64,000 bases of DNA from Prevotella sp. UBA1705 (GCA_002317385.1 DCJH01000021.1:6805-70804), one strand, 5' to 3'; shown: positions 7,615 to 16,416, counted from the first letter of the stretch. Notes: a model not told the origin generated them from the letters alone. A program made the numbers and translations.

Positions 7615-9015
7615 CTATATCTCTGAGAGGTCGACCATCTCGCCATGACGCTTGCGGCGCTCCACCACGAGGTCGAGCAAACGTCTCTTGCGCGCAGGCG
7701 TCACCAGTCGGCGCACAAAGATATTGGGTATGGCCACGCCAAGAGAGATAAAGAGAATGACCAGCGAAGCATTGATGGCATTGTGCATGGCCACCGTCAC
7801 CTCGCCCACGACACCATGCATATCGATAAACGCAAAGAGGGCACGATACATCAGCACACCCGGAATCATTGGGATGACACTGGGTATGGCCAGACACTGA
7901 TGGGGGGTGTGAAACCAGTGCATGGCTCGCGTGGCGATGATAGAGATGACCACCGAACCCATAAAAGAGCCCACACGGAGGCCCAGATCGAGGCCGATGT
8001 TGTCGTTGCTCGGACCGAGATTGACGAAGTTGCGGGTACACACGGCAATGATACCCCCTATGGCCACCACCCAGAGCATGCGGCGAGGCGTATTGAAAAT
8101 CATAGAGAAGCCCATGGCCGAAATGGCTGCAGCGATGGCAAACACGAGGTAGCTGTGGTGTGGCGTGAGGCTCAGGTCTTTGACAAAATTGTCGATGCCG
8201 CAGAAGAAGATGGCCACAGCAATGCCAAACGACATGGCGACAATCATCAGAAGCACGTTCAATGCCCTGACAAAACCCACCTCGATGTGGCCGCAGAGCA
8301 TGTCGCAGACAAAGTTGATGAGTGGCACACCGGGCACAATAAACAGTGCACAGGCCAGCAGCGGATGCCAGGGCGTGTCGGAATGCATGAACTGAGGCAA
8401 CGCCGATACGAGTGTGGGATTGGTGGAGAAGAGCCCCATGACCCAGGCCAGAATGGTGGCTACGAAGGCCGACACACCAATGTTCATATAGCCATTGCTC
8501 CCCTTGGAGTTGAGATACATGCGGAAACGGAAGGCGAGGATGGCGGCGATGGACGAATAGAAGAACGAGGGCCAGTCGCAACCAAACTGGATGCAGAATC
8601 CGCCGCAGGCGAAACCGGCGCCGATGGCCACCTGCCACTCGGTGTAGTTGCGCGGGCGATGGGCAATGGCTTCGAGCTCCTCCTCGTAGCGTTCCAGCGA
8701 GTAGTCGTCCTCGATGGCCTTCCAAGTGAGCTTGCTCACGGCCGAGATGGCATCGAGATTAACGCTGTGTTTCTCCACCTGCTGGAACTTGGAGAACGAG
8801 TGTTCCTCGTCGCTGAGGTTCACCATCAGGATGTTGAAGTTGACGTAGATGTGCACATTCTTCTCGGGAAGACCCAGGAATGCTTCCACCCGGTGCATGT
8901 TGCGCATGATGCGCGAGGTGTCGGCCATACTCTCCATGAGCAGGCATCCGGTACGGACCAGTAAGTCGAGTTTGCGTCTCAAGATTTGTTCCGTAGTACT
9001 CTGTTGTTCTGTCAT
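7615..9015 (-). CDS. Threonine/serine exporter family protein (fused ThrE, DUF1212 plus DUF3815)
   Basis: A 466-residue inner-membrane protein resembling ThrE of actinobacteria, which exports threonine and serine. The N-terminal part (about 1-130) is cytoplasmic and holds the DUF1212 pattern LLMESMADTSRIMRNM. A first group of membrane helices follows (about 130-290, with VPGVPLINFVCDMLCGH). A second membrane group (about 290-440, with PSVIPMIPGVLMYRALF) matches the small ThrE partner domain. Many bacteria encode the halves as two genes; here they are one chain. The tail is basic (RRLVTPARKRRLLD). It stands alone, with a terminator behind it. Confidence 0.87.
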   Translation of the reverse strand: MTEQQSTTEQILRRKLDLLVRTGCLLMESMADTSRIMRNMHRVEAFLGLPEKNVHIYVNFNILMVNLSDEEHSFSKFQQVEKHSVNLDAISAVSKLTWKAIEDDYSLERYEEELEAIAHRPRNYTEWQVAIGAGFACGGFCIQFGCDWPSFFYSSIAAILAFRFRMYLNSKGSNGYMNIGVSAFVATILAWVMGLFSTNPTLVSALPQFMHSDTPWHPLLACALFIVPGVPLINFVCDMLCGHIEVGFVRALNVLLMIVAMSFGIAVAIFFCGIDNFVKDLSLTPHHSYLVFAIAAAISAMGFSMIFNTPRRMLWVVAIGGIIAVCTRNFVNLGPSNDNIGLDLGLRVGSFMGSVVISIIATRAMHWFHTPHQCLAIPSVIPMIPGVLMYRALFAFIDMHGVVGEVTVAMHNAINASLVILFISLGVAIPNIFVRRLVTPARKRRLLDLVVERRKRHGEMVDLSEI

Positions 9016-9129
9016 TGCTGAAATAAAATGTAACGAATCTATTTACCTTATATGCTTGTGTTCCTGTAAACTGCCTGCAAAGGTACAAATAAAGCATGGG
9101 GCAACGGCAAAACAGGCTCATTTTTTATT

Positions 9130-9835
9130 CAAAAACATGCAAAATGATGACATGGATAAAGCCTCGTGCCACAGGCCGCCCCCCTGCGAGGGAGATCTCG
9201 GAGCAACGACATGGGATGGAGAAAACATAAGGACACAGGTCTTTTCAGAATGACATAATAAGAATGTAAGGGCTCGAAAGATATGTCATGATGTGGAGTT
9301 CTCTGTCCTTATGTTATGATCAGATGGAGAAATAGTTTCTCTCAGGACACACGAACAAAGCGAGCCCATCATAAGAAAACATAATGACATAGACCTTTTC
9401 AGAATAACATATTAAAGCATGAATGGGCTGACAAAAGAAACGCTCCGCGTTTCACAATGACAGACTGATATGCTTCAAGGCCATGGGAAAGCAGATGTTC
9501 AGGGTAATCTGCATGTCATTATGAAACGCAGAGCGTTTCTTATGTCATGGGACAAAGGCTCGAAAAATATGTCATTATGTAAGGTTCTTTGTCCTTATGT
9601 TATAACAAGATAGATAGACTGATTTGTTTCAAGACCATGGGAAGGCGGACGTTTAGGGTAATCTGCATGTCATTATGAAACGCAGAGCGTTTCTTATGTC
9701 ATGGGACAAAGGCTTGAAAGATATGTCATTATGTAAAGTTCTTTGTCCTTATGTTATAACAAGTTGGCCTCCCCACAACCCAATGCCCCCATAAAGCCCA
9801 TTGTGATAAATGATGTTAAATATTCAACGAAATCG
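9130..9835. other. Gene-free region of about 700 bp built from repeats
   Basis: No reading frame here resembles a protein. The DNA is a mosaic of phrases such as GTCATTATG, TTTGTCCTTATGTTAT and the small palindrome GAAACGCAGAGCGTTTC. Besides the 154-bp tandem copies listed separately there is a partial copy at about 9271-9326 and a pair of related segments starting at 9221 and 9375. Confidence 0.6.
9462..9765. repeat. Two tandem copies of a 154-bp repeat
   Basis: The copy from 9462 to 9615 is followed directly by a near-identical copy from 9616 to about 9765. Both start AGACTGAT, contain CATGTCATTATGAAACGC, the hairpin GAAACGC-AGA-GCGTTTC and GTCATGGGACAAAGGCT, and end TTTGTCCTTATGTTATAAC. 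They differ at only a small number of positions by eye. Confidence 0.85.
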
Positions 9836-9866
9836 TTGCAAGGTATGAATCAAACTCATATATTTG
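9836..9866 (+). promoter_or_regulatory. Promoter of the SPFH operon
   Basis: TTG at 9836-9838 and TATATTTG at 9859-9866 are separated by 20 bases, matching the Bacteroidetes sigma-70 pattern. It lies about 55 bases ahead of the SPFH start codon. Confidence 0.7.
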
Positions 9867-9921
9867 TGATATTAAAATGATATCACCAACAAAAGTAAGA
9901 ATCACCTAATAGAATACGAGT

Positions 9922-10890
9922 ATGGAAAATAATGAAACAAAGCCTGCTACAGGCACCCTGACCAACGAACAAGAGTTCAAAGGATTTGTGATGAACGGCT
10001 TTCTGGCGTTCTTCTGCATCATCATTCCCGTCGGCCTTGCCATCTTTGGGCTGACCAAAAGCATAGACGACGAAAATATGCTGGGCACCATTATCAATGC
10101 CGTGCTGACCACCTGCTTCACCTTCTGCTTCAAGGGATTCATCCGACAAGAGCCCAACGAGGCCCGCGTGATGATGTTCTTCGGCAAGTATATCGGCACC
10201 TTCAGGGAGGTGGGACTGTTTTGGGTCAATCCGTTTATCAACACCAAGCAGCTCTCTCTGCGTGCCCGCAACCTCGATGCACAGCCTATCAAGGTGAACG
10301 ACAAGCAGGGCAACCCGGTGATGATAGGCCTCGTGGTGGTGTGGAAACTCAAGAACACCTACAAGGCGATGTTCGAAATCGACTCGCAGACCATGGCCGG
10401 CACGTCTGTAGGAACGGGTGTGGGCAACATCATGCGGGCATTTGAGAACTTTGTGCAGATACAGAGCGATGCCGCACTGAGGCAGGTGGCGGGGCAGTAT
10501 GCCTACGACAACAACGAGAGTGCCGATGAGCTGACGCTGCGCGGAGGTGGCGACGAGATCAACAATGAGCTGGAGGCCAAACTCAACGAGCGCCTCGACA
10601 TGGCGGGAATAGAGATTGTGGAGGCCCGCATCAACTATCTGGCCTATGCGCCGGAGATTGCCGCGGTGATGCTGCGACGCCAGCAGGCCGATGCCATCAT
10701 CGCCGCCCGCGAGAAGATTGTGGAGGGTGCCGTGGGCATGGTCAAGATGGCTCTCGACCGGTTGGCTACCGAAGAGGTGGTGGAACTCGACGATGACAAG
10801 AAGGCTGCCATGGTAGGAAATCTCATGGTGGTGCTCTGCGGCGACGACACTGCGCAGCCCGTGGTGAATGCCGGAACACTGAACACATAA
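9922..10890 (+). CDS. SPFH / band 7 domain membrane protein
   Basis: A 322-residue member of the stomatin-prohibitin-flotillin superfamily, which form membrane-anchored oligomers that organise lipids or hold proteases. Two hydrophobic segments (about 24-45 and 54-72) precede the SPFH domain, which opens with FIRQEPNEARVMMFFGKYIGTFREVGLFWVNPF and continues with NPVMIGLVVVWKLKNTYKA. The later helical part contains ERLDMAGIEIVEARINYLAYAPEIA and MLRRQQADAIIAAREKIVEGAV, typical of the family. It heads a three-gene set with a ribbon-helix-helix protein and a membrane protein. The substrate or partner is unknown. Confidence 0.88.
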   Translation: MENNETKPATGTLTNEQEFKGFVMNGFLAFFCIIIPVGLAIFGLTKSIDDENMLGTIINAVLTTCFTFCFKGFIRQEPNEARVMMFFGKYIGTFREVGLFWVNPFINTKQLSLRARNLDAQPIKVNDKQGNPVMIGLVVVWKLKNTYKAMFEIDSQTMAGTSVGTGVGNIMRAFENFVQIQSDAALRQVAGQYAYDNNESADELTLRGGGDEINNELEAKLNERLDMAGIEIVEARINYLAYAPEIAAVMLRRQQADAIIAAREKIVEGAVGMVKMALDRLATEEVVELDDDKKAAMVGNLMVVLCGDDTAQPVVNAGTLNT

Positions 10891-10960
10891 AGCACAAGCA
10901 CCTTCCCCCACCCTCTCCAATGGGAGAGGAGGGAGAAAATGCGTATAAAGACAATAAGAA

Positions 10961-11191
10961 ATGGCCAAGAAAGAAACAACCAAATCATTCATTCTGCGAC
11001 TCGACGCCGCCACGATGGCAGCGGTGGAGAAGTGGGCGGCTGACGAGTTTCGGTCTACCAATGGCCAGCTGCAATGGATTGTAACCGAGGCCTTGCGCAA
11101 GAATCGCCGACTGCCCAAGAAGCGGTCGGCAAGCGCCAAGGGCGAGGTGGAAGCGCAGAATGAATCTCAAGACACAGAAGAAAATGGATAG
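10961..11191 (+). CDS. Arc-type ribbon-helix-helix DNA-binding protein
   Basis: A 76-residue protein whose first 45 residues (KSFILRLDAATMAAVEKWA and the following helix ending IVTEALRKNRRL) match the Arc/MetJ ribbon-helix-helix fold, in which a dimer inserts a beta strand into DNA. The tail is charged and likely disordered. It follows the SPFH gene by 70 bases and overlaps the next gene. The target operator cannot be told from the sequence; autoregulation of this operon is a guess. Confidence 0.75.
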   Translation: MAKKETTKSFILRLDAATMAAVEKWAADEFRSTNGQLQWIVTEALRKNRRLPKKRSASAKGEVEAQNESQDTEENG

Positions 11192-11624
11192 AGTGAAGGT
11201 ATATAGAACCACCGAGGGCACTGTGTTCGAGGTGGTGTGCGCGCTGATCATGTTCATCGCCCTCATCATGGTGTGCTGGAACGCGAGCGGCAAGGAGCTC
11301 GGACTCATGCTGCTCACATGGTTTATCCTGTCGGCCGTGACGGCCTTCGAACTGTTTATGGCCTATCATCCTGACTCAAAATTTGTTCATGTGGGGGCGG
11401 AAGTAGACCCGAAGAACATGAAGCAGATGGCACTCGTATGCCGATTGCTGCGAGTCTTAGGCGTGTGCGTGGCCCTGATGAGCCTCGTTATCCTCCTCGG
11501 GATGATATGGGAAGGCGAGAAACTGATCCCCATCTTCACCAAGGGAATATTCGTACTCCTATTGGGAGTGATCATCTTTTTCTCTATTCTCATTCGCCAA
11601 GCAGGCCGAAAGGGAAAGAAATAG
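11184..11624 (+). CDS. Small polytopic membrane protein of unknown function
   Basis: About 146 residues with four hydrophobic segments (from VFEVVCALIMFIALIMVCW, ELGLMLLTWFILSAVTAF, LLRVLGVCVALMSLVILLG and FTKGIFVLLLGVIIFFSIL) and a basic end RQAGRKGKK. I do not recognise a named family. The start is placed at 11184 (MDRVKVYRT), which overlaps the ribbon-helix-helix gene by eight bases; an earlier in-frame ATG at 11160 would overlap by 32 bases. Its position suggests it works with the SPFH protein in the membrane. Confidence 0.7.
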   Translation: MDRVKVYRTTEGTVFEVVCALIMFIALIMVCWNASGKELGLMLLTWFILSAVTAFELFMAYHPDSKFVHVGAEVDPKNMKQMALVCRLLRVLGVCVALMSLVILLGMIWEGEKLIPIFTKGIFVLLLGVIIFFSILIRQAGRKGKK

Positions 11625-11715
11625 GTAGCAAAGCGCGGAATTTTCTACCCAGATGGCCCTCCGGACTCCATATTATTAGTATATTTGCAATTAGAATTTT
11701 AAACCTTAAAAGAAT

Positions 11716-12588
11716 ATGGAACAAATCAAAAACAACAAACTCACGCTGACCATCTCGGCCCACGGGGCAGAACTGCAGAGCATCAAGGATGCCGATGGAA
11801 AGGAATATCTGTGGCAGGCCGACCCCGCTTTCTGGAATCGCCACTCCCCCATCCTCTTCCCCATCGTGTGTGGATTGTGGAAAGATACCTATCGGGTGAA
11901 TGGCCGCGAGTATCATTCCGCACGACATGGATTTGCCCGCGACACCGACTTCAAACTCATTGCCAAAGGTGAACAGCAGGTGATCTTCGCGCTGCACGAT
12001 ACTCCGGAGACTCTCGAAATCTATCCCTACCACTTCAATCTGAGCGTGAGCTATAAGCTGCGCGGTAACAGAATCCATGTGGTGTGGCATGTGGAGAACA
12101 CCGACGACAAGCCCATCTATTTCCAGATTGGCGGGCATCCAGCATTCAATGTGCCGGGAATGCTGCCCGGCGCGCCCCTGAAGGGCATGCTTCGGTTTGA
12201 CAATGCCGAGCCCATCAGGCTCTTCGGCAACGTGGGCGGCTGCATCGACAAGGGGCGTCATGAGCCTGTAAAGACCGACGATGGCGTGTGGACCTTCACG
12301 CAGGAGAGCTTCAAGGAGGACGCACTCATCTTTGATCACAGCCAGATTCACCACGTGGAGATTCTCAATCCCAACGGCGTCGCAGAGGTTTCACTCGATT
12401 TTAAGACTCCTGCCGTGGGCATCTGGAGCCCTCATCCCACCGATGCGCCCTTCATTTGCGTAGAGCCTTGGTATGGCCTTGCCGACTGGGCGGAGTACGA
12501 TGGGGAGTTCCGCGACAAGTATTTGATGAATCAACTCCTGCCCGGGGCCAGCTTTATGAGCGAATATACGATAACGATTGAGGAATAG
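11716..12588 (+). CDS. Aldose 1-epimerase family protein (LacX-like)
   Basis: A 290-residue galactose-mutarotase-fold protein, cytoplasmic with no signal peptide. Landmarks are LWQADPAFWNRHSPILFPIVC, RHGFARDTDF, FQIGGHPAFNVP and FICVEPWYGLAD. His in RHGFAR and GGHPAF and the Glu in CVEPW fit the catalytic and sugar-binding positions of the superfamily. It resembles the LacX branch, whose sugar is often not defined. A TATATTTG box at 11680-11687 could serve as its own promoter -7 element. Confidence 0.87.
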   Translation: MEQIKNNKLTLTISAHGAELQSIKDADGKEYLWQADPAFWNRHSPILFPIVCGLWKDTYRVNGREYHSARHGFARDTDFKLIAKGEQQVIFALHDTPETLEIYPYHFNLSVSYKLRGNRIHVVWHVENTDDKPIYFQIGGHPAFNVPGMLPGAPLKGMLRFDNAEPIRLFGNVGGCIDKGRHEPVKTDDGVWTFTQESFKEDALIFDHSQIHHVEILNPNGVAEVSLDFKTPAVGIWSPHPTDAPFICVEPWYGLADWAEYDGEFRDKYLMNQLLPGASFMSEYTITIEE

Positions 12589-12959
12589 CCAGTAGCCCAA
12601 GCCACGCAGGCTGCTTGCCCATCCTCCACGGCCTCTCCCCCCTTTCCCCTCCCCCGAAGGAAGGGGAGTGATTACAAGGATAAACAGACGGGAGGGAGAA
12701 GGAGGTGGAGTTTGTGCAGTTACACAGAATATTCATCCGCACAAAACGATGCAATTATAGTTGGTCTGAGGTCTTCTTTTACGCTGCCCAACATCTAACC
12801 ATTGTCCCAAAACCATGAAGCCTCGCCCTTGCAGCAACTGCAAAGGCGAGGCTTTACCATCTGTTTATCCCACATTTTACCCCCCTCCCTTCGGGGGAGG
12901 GGCCGGAGGAGAGGCTGTAGAGGGCTGAGATAGGCTGTAGGGATGACTGTTTTGGGCTG
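12589..12959. other. Convergent intergenic region
   Basis: Between the convergent epimerase and rsgA genes I see no coding sequence. It holds two runs of the CCCTCCCCCGAAGG type common in low-constraint DNA of this window and one clear hairpin (12818-12854). Confidence 0.5.
12818..12854. terminator. Hairpin between convergent genes, probable bidirectional terminator
   Basis: A 17-bp stem (AAGCCTCGCCCTTGCAG with CTGCAAAGGCGAGGCTT, one mismatch, loop CAA) stands between the convergent epimerase and rsgA genes. T-runs beside it are weak. Confidence 0.6.
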
Positions 12960-13907
12960 TTAATACCCCTCCCTATACTTCCCTTCGTCCTTATCCTTGA
13001 GCATTCCAAGGTAGCTTTCGTAGCGCGAAAGGGCGATATAGTGGTCGTCCAAGGCCTTCAACACTGCACAACCAGGCTCGTGGGTGTGTGTGCAATTGCT
13101 GAAACGGCAGTCCTTGGAGAAGTGGAATATCTCTTTGAAATAGCTTGTTATCTCCTCCGGTTCCATGTCGAAAGTGCCGAATCCCTTGATTCCCGGGGTG
13201 TCGATGAGGTAGCCGCCGTCCGGCAACAGCATCATTTCGGAGAAAGTCGTGGTGTGCATTCCCGTGTCGTGGGCCTCACTAATCTCGGCCACACGGGCCT
13301 CAGCCTCGGGGATGAAATGGTTGATCATGGTCGACTTCCCCACTCCACTGTTGCCCGCCAGCAACGTAACCTTGTTCTTCATCAGTGGGCGGAGCACGTC
13401 GAGCGGCTCTCCAATCTGTCCGTCGGGAGCCGAAGCGCATATCTGATGGCACTCATATCCCACTGTCTCATAAAGGTTGACGAGTGCCTGCTGATACCGC
13501 ATTTCTTCCTCGTCGTATAGGTCTGTCTTGTTGAAAACCAGCACCACAGGCACACGATAGGCCTCGGCCGAAGCGAGAAAACGGTCGATAAACGTGGTGG
13601 AAGTCTGCGGATGGTTGATGGTGACGACCAAGAACGCCTGGTCGACATTAGCCGCAAGGATGTGGCTTTGCTTGGAAAGGTTCTGCGATTTGCGGATGAT
13701 GTAGTTCTTCCGGTCCTCTATTTCGGTGATGAAAGCAGTGCCCTCGGCGTTGGTTACAATCTGAACGCGGTCGCCGACAGCTACCGGATTGGTGCTGCGA
13801 ATGCCCTTGAGCCGGAAGTTTCCCTTAATCTTACTTTCAACAACAGGCCCTTCGTCTGTCTTGACAGAGTACCAGGAGCCCGTGTTTTTGATAACTATTC
13901 CACGCAT
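12960..13907 (-). CDS. rsgA: Ribosome small-subunit biogenesis GTPase RsgA
   Basis: RsgA is a circularly permuted GTPase that checks late maturation of the 30S subunit. An N-terminal OB fold (about 1-60) precedes the G domain with motifs in the permuted order: VFNKTDLYD (G4), GNSGVGKSTMIN (G1) and DTPGIKGF (G3). A zinc-binding end follows, with CRFSNCTHTHEPGCAV. The start at 13907 (MRGIVIKNTGSWY) is chosen because upstream in-frame codons fall in a low-complexity tract. At 315 residues it has normal length. It shares the minus strand with frr, msrC and rsmA, all concerned with the ribosome or protein repair. Confidence 0.96.
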   Translation of the reverse strand: MRGIVIKNTGSWYSVKTDEGPVVESKIKGNFRLKGIRSTNPVAVGDRVQIVTNAEGTAFITEIEDRKNYIIRKSQNLSKQSHILAANVDQAFLVVTINHPQTSTTFIDRFLASAEAYRVPVVLVFNKTDLYDEEEMRYQQALVNLYETVGYECHQICASAPDGQIGEPLDVLRPLMKNKVTLLAGNSGVGKSTMINHFIPEAEARVAEISEAHDTGMHTTTFSEMMLLPDGGYLIDTPGIKGFGTFDMEPEEITSYFKEIFHFSKDCRFSNCTHTHEPGCAVLKALDDHYIALSRYESYLGMLKDKDEGKYREGY

Positions 13908-14026
13908 TTTATATAGGTAAAAAGGTAAGAAAGTAAAAAGGTAAAAGGGCAATCGGGGGGTTGCATTCCAATAATCTCTTCGGAATCTGCCCCTTTACTC
14001 TTTTACCTTTTTACTCTTTTACTCTT

Positions 14027-14587
14027 TTAAACTGTCATGATTTCTTTCTGCTTATTGGCCAAAGTGGCGTCGATCTCCTTGATATACTTATCGTGGAGCT
14101 TCTGCAGATCGTCTTCAGCGTCCTTCTCCAAGTCCTCGGAGAGACCGTCTTTGATAGCTTTCTTCAGTTTCTCCTTGTACTCGGCGCGGATGTTGCGCAC
14201 CTGAACCTTAGTCTGCTCGCCTATCTTATTGCACTGCTTCACGAGCTCCTTACGGCGCTCTTCAGTGGGCTGCGGCAGGTGGAGGATTACCATTTCGCCA
14301 TTGTTTTCAGGCGTAATGCCCACGTCGCTGTCCATGATTCCTTTCTCCACATCGTGGATCTGCTTGCGGTCCCAAGGCCGGATGGTGATGGTACGGGCAT
14401 CGGCAACCGACACGTTGGCCACCTGATTGAGAGGAACGGTCTGTCCATAGGCGGTGACACGAACACCATCGAGGATAGCCACATTGGCTCTACCGGCACG
14501 GATACGAGCCAGTTCTTCCTCTAAAAACTTAGCGCCTTTGAGCATCTTCTCTTCGGCACTCTTCAATGTTTGCTTAACGTCTAACAT
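14027..14587 (-). CDS. frr: Ribosome recycling factor
   Basis: The factor splits post-termination ribosomes together with EF-G. The 186-residue protein has the standard length and signature: an N-terminal helix ending FLEEELARIRAGRANVAILDGV, then PLNQVANVSVADARTITIRPWD, LPQPTEERRKELVKQC and the C-terminal helix. A strongly purine/pyrimidine-biased tract of short inverted repeats separates it from rsgA, so the two may be transcribed separately. Confidence 0.98.
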   Translation of the reverse strand: MLDVKQTLKSAEEKMLKGAKFLEEELARIRAGRANVAILDGVRVTAYGQTVPLNQVANVSVADARTITIRPWDRKQIHDVEKGIMDSDVGITPENNGEMVILHLPQPTEERRKELVKQCNKIGEQTKVQVRNIRAEYKEKLKKAIKDGLSEDLEKDAEDDLQKLHDKYIKEIDATLANKQKEIMTV

Positions 14588-14694
14588 ATTTTTATAGTAT
14601 TATTGTTCCTGCCTACAAATTTAAAAAGATTTTTCTGACGGCGCAACGTTTTGCCCGAAAAAATCCCTTACAAGTGGCTTGCGCGGCAGATGGG

Positions 14695-15159
14695 CTACCA
14701 ACCCAGCTGTCGGGCTATGACGACGGCTATCTGTTCGAGGTAACATTGGTCGGTCTCATCGAACGCGTTAAGGTCCCGACTGTCGATGTCGATGACTGCC
14801 CTGACCTCACCGTCGGCACCGAAAATGGGTACCACAATCTCCGAACGGGAGAGGCTGCTGCACGCAATGTGGCCAGGAAACTGCTCCACATCGGGCACGA
14901 TGAGCGTTTCCCGACGCTGCCAGGAGGTGCCACAAACTCCCTTGCCAAGGCCTATGTGATAGCAAGCCACGGGGCCTTGGAACGGACCCAAGAGCAGTTC
15001 GCCATCACAAACGCGATAGAATCCGACCCAGAAAAAGCGCTCGAGAAAAGCGTCGTGCAATGCCGCACTCACATTGGAAAGTACGGCCGACTCATCGGTC
15101 TCGCCCTGAATCAGCGACGATACCTGCTCGACTAACAACTGATAAATCTTTTCTTTCAT
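14695..15159 (-). CDS. msrC: Free methionine-(R)-sulfoxide reductase (GAF domain)
   Basis: A single GAF-domain enzyme that reduces free methionine-R-sulfoxide. The family signature is plain: GPFQGPVACYHIGLGKGVCG, then VPDVEQFPGHIAC and SRSEIVVPI. The three conserved cysteines (in VACYHI, GVCGTS and GHIACSS) match the catalytic and resolving positions. The residue after GHIAC, usually Asp, is Ser here. The start is placed at 15159 (MKEKIYQLL) to match the family N-terminus; 15180 is possible. Between it and rsmA lies a C/G-rich hairpin (about 15186-15217) without a T-run. Confidence 0.9.
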   Translation of the reverse strand: MKEKIYQLLVEQVSSLIQGETDESAVLSNVSAALHDAFLERFFWVGFYRVCDGELLLGPFQGPVACYHIGLGKGVCGTSWQRRETLIVPDVEQFPGHIACSSLSRSEIVVPIFGADGEVRAVIDIDSRDLNAFDETDQCYLEQIAVVIARQLGW

Positions 15160-15227
15160 TGGATAAATCATTTCATGCAATTGCTCAGCCCCCCAACCCC
15201 CTATCTTAGGGGGCTCGGATACCGACG

Positions 15228-16022
15228 TTATCCCAAGACCGAAGCCACCTGATTGGTCAGTTCTACGAACTCAGCAATGCTGAGTTGCTCGGGGCGGCGA
15301 GTCATGATGTCCTGGGCAAAGAACTCTGCCGAGGGCAAGTTTTCCTTGGAAAAGAGCTGACGCAACGACACACGGAGCATCTTGCGACGCTGATTGAACA
15401 CCGACTTCACCACCCGCTTGAACAGCGATTCGTTGCAACCGAGGTCGGTCACGCTATTGCGTGTCATGCGGATGACGGCACTCTTCACCTTGGGTGGCGG
15501 GTTGAACACCCCCTCGTCGACGGTGAACAGGTATTCCACATCATACCAAGCCTGAATCATGACGCTCAGTATGCCGTAGGCCTTGTTGCCCGGAGCCGAC
15601 GCCATGCGTTGGGCCACCTCACGCTGAATCATGCCCGTGCAGCAGGGGATGAGGTCCTTATAGTCGAGCATCTTGAAGAAAATCTGCGATGAGATGTCGT
15701 AGGGATAGTTGCCAGTGAGCACAAACGGCCTACCGCCGAAGATGCTATTGAGGTCCATGCGCAGGAAATCCTCACCTATAATATTATCCCGGAGCTTGGG
15801 AAAAGCATCGTGCAGATACTCCACACTCTCACTGTCTATCTCCACGGCCTTCACCTCCCGGGGCTTCTCCACCAGGTATTGGGTGAGCACACCCATGCCC
15901 GGGCCTATCTCCAGCACAGGGATATCGGGGCAGGCATCCACCGTGTCGGCAATGCGTTTGGCTATATTGAGGTCGGTCAGGAAGTGCTGGCCAAGATTCT
16001 TTTTCGGCTTAACTTGCTTCAT
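15228..16022 (-). CDS. rsmA: 16S rRNA adenine dimethyltransferase RsmA (KsgA)
   Basis: RsmA dimethylates two adjacent adenines near the 3' end of 16S rRNA using SAM, a late check in 30S assembly. The 264-residue protein begins KPKKNLGQHFLTD, has the SAM motif VLEIGPGMGVLTQYL, the catalytic motif LTGNYPYDISS, and the family's FNPPPKVKSAVIRM. Length and motif order are normal. It is the first of the minus-strand ribosome-related set. Confidence 0.97.
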   Translation of the reverse strand: MKQVKPKKNLGQHFLTDLNIAKRIADTVDACPDIPVLEIGPGMGVLTQYLVEKPREVKAVEIDSESVEYLHDAFPKLRDNIIGEDFLRMDLNSIFGGRPFVLTGNYPYDISSQIFFKMLDYKDLIPCCTGMIQREVAQRMASAPGNKAYGILSVMIQAWYDVEYLFTVDEGVFNPPPKVKSAVIRMTRNSVTDLGCNESLFKRVVKSVFNQRRKMLRVSLRQLFSKENLPSAEFFAQDIMTRRPEQLSIAEFVELTNQVASVLG

Positions 16023-16114
16023 GCTGCATGCTTGTTATTATGCCACAAAAATACGAAAAATAAACCACAAACACCCTTCGGGCCTGAAGTTTTGTGCAAA
16101 TTGGGCAAAAACAA

Positions 16115-16148
16115 AAGGCTGAGACCAACGCCAGTCGATCTCAGCCTT
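16115..16148 (-). terminator. Terminator of the 32-residue peptide gene
   Basis: A 10-bp stem (AAGGCTGAGA with TCTCAGCCTT) is followed on the minus strand by TTGTTTTTG and on the plus strand by CCTATTTTT. It can therefore act in both directions. It lies about 50 bases past the small gene's stop. Confidence 0.75.
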
Positions 16149-16197
16149 CCTATTTTTAATATGTTTGTTTTTTCGGAATTGTTCCTTGCAATGAAGG

Positions 16198-16296
16198 TTA
16201 CTTGGTGCCCTCCACAAACTTGTCCATGGTCAAAGCCAATGCTGAAGCACCTACGAAAGCAACCAAAGCTACTGTGATAAATGAAATCATACTCAT
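16198..16296 (-). CDS. Tiny single-span membrane protein, 32 residues
   Basis: This short gene is supported by its own promoter (16385-16416), a leader of about 80 bases and a terminator (16115-16148). The peptide begins MSMISFITVALVAF, has one hydrophobic helix of about 18 residues rich in Ala and Val, and ends with a charged tail TMDKFVEGTK. That is the layout of small single-pass membrane proteins that regulate larger membrane partners. I do not recognise a family. The evidence that it is expressed is architectural only. Confidence 0.6.
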   Translation of the reverse strand: MSMISFITVALVAFVGASALALTMDKFVEGTK

Positions 16297-16384
16297 AATC
16301 TTTTCCTTTCTCAAATTTTTTGTTATCCTTTGCCACCCTTTGTGGCGTTATCCTTTTTATTTAATCTTTTTCCTTAAGACACTG

Positions 16385-16416
16385 CAAAGATACGGCAAAA
16401 TATCTGTGTGCGCAAA
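16385..16416 (-). promoter_or_regulatory. Promoter of the 32-residue peptide gene
   Basis: On the minus strand TTTG (16416-16413) and TATCTTTG (16392-16385) are spaced by 20 bases, an excellent match to the Bacteroidetes promoter. Transcription would begin about 80 bases ahead of the small start codon. Confidence 0.75.

Noticed and set aside
9462..9765. Insertion sequence
   Set aside because: No transposase frame and no terminal inverted repeats bound the block.
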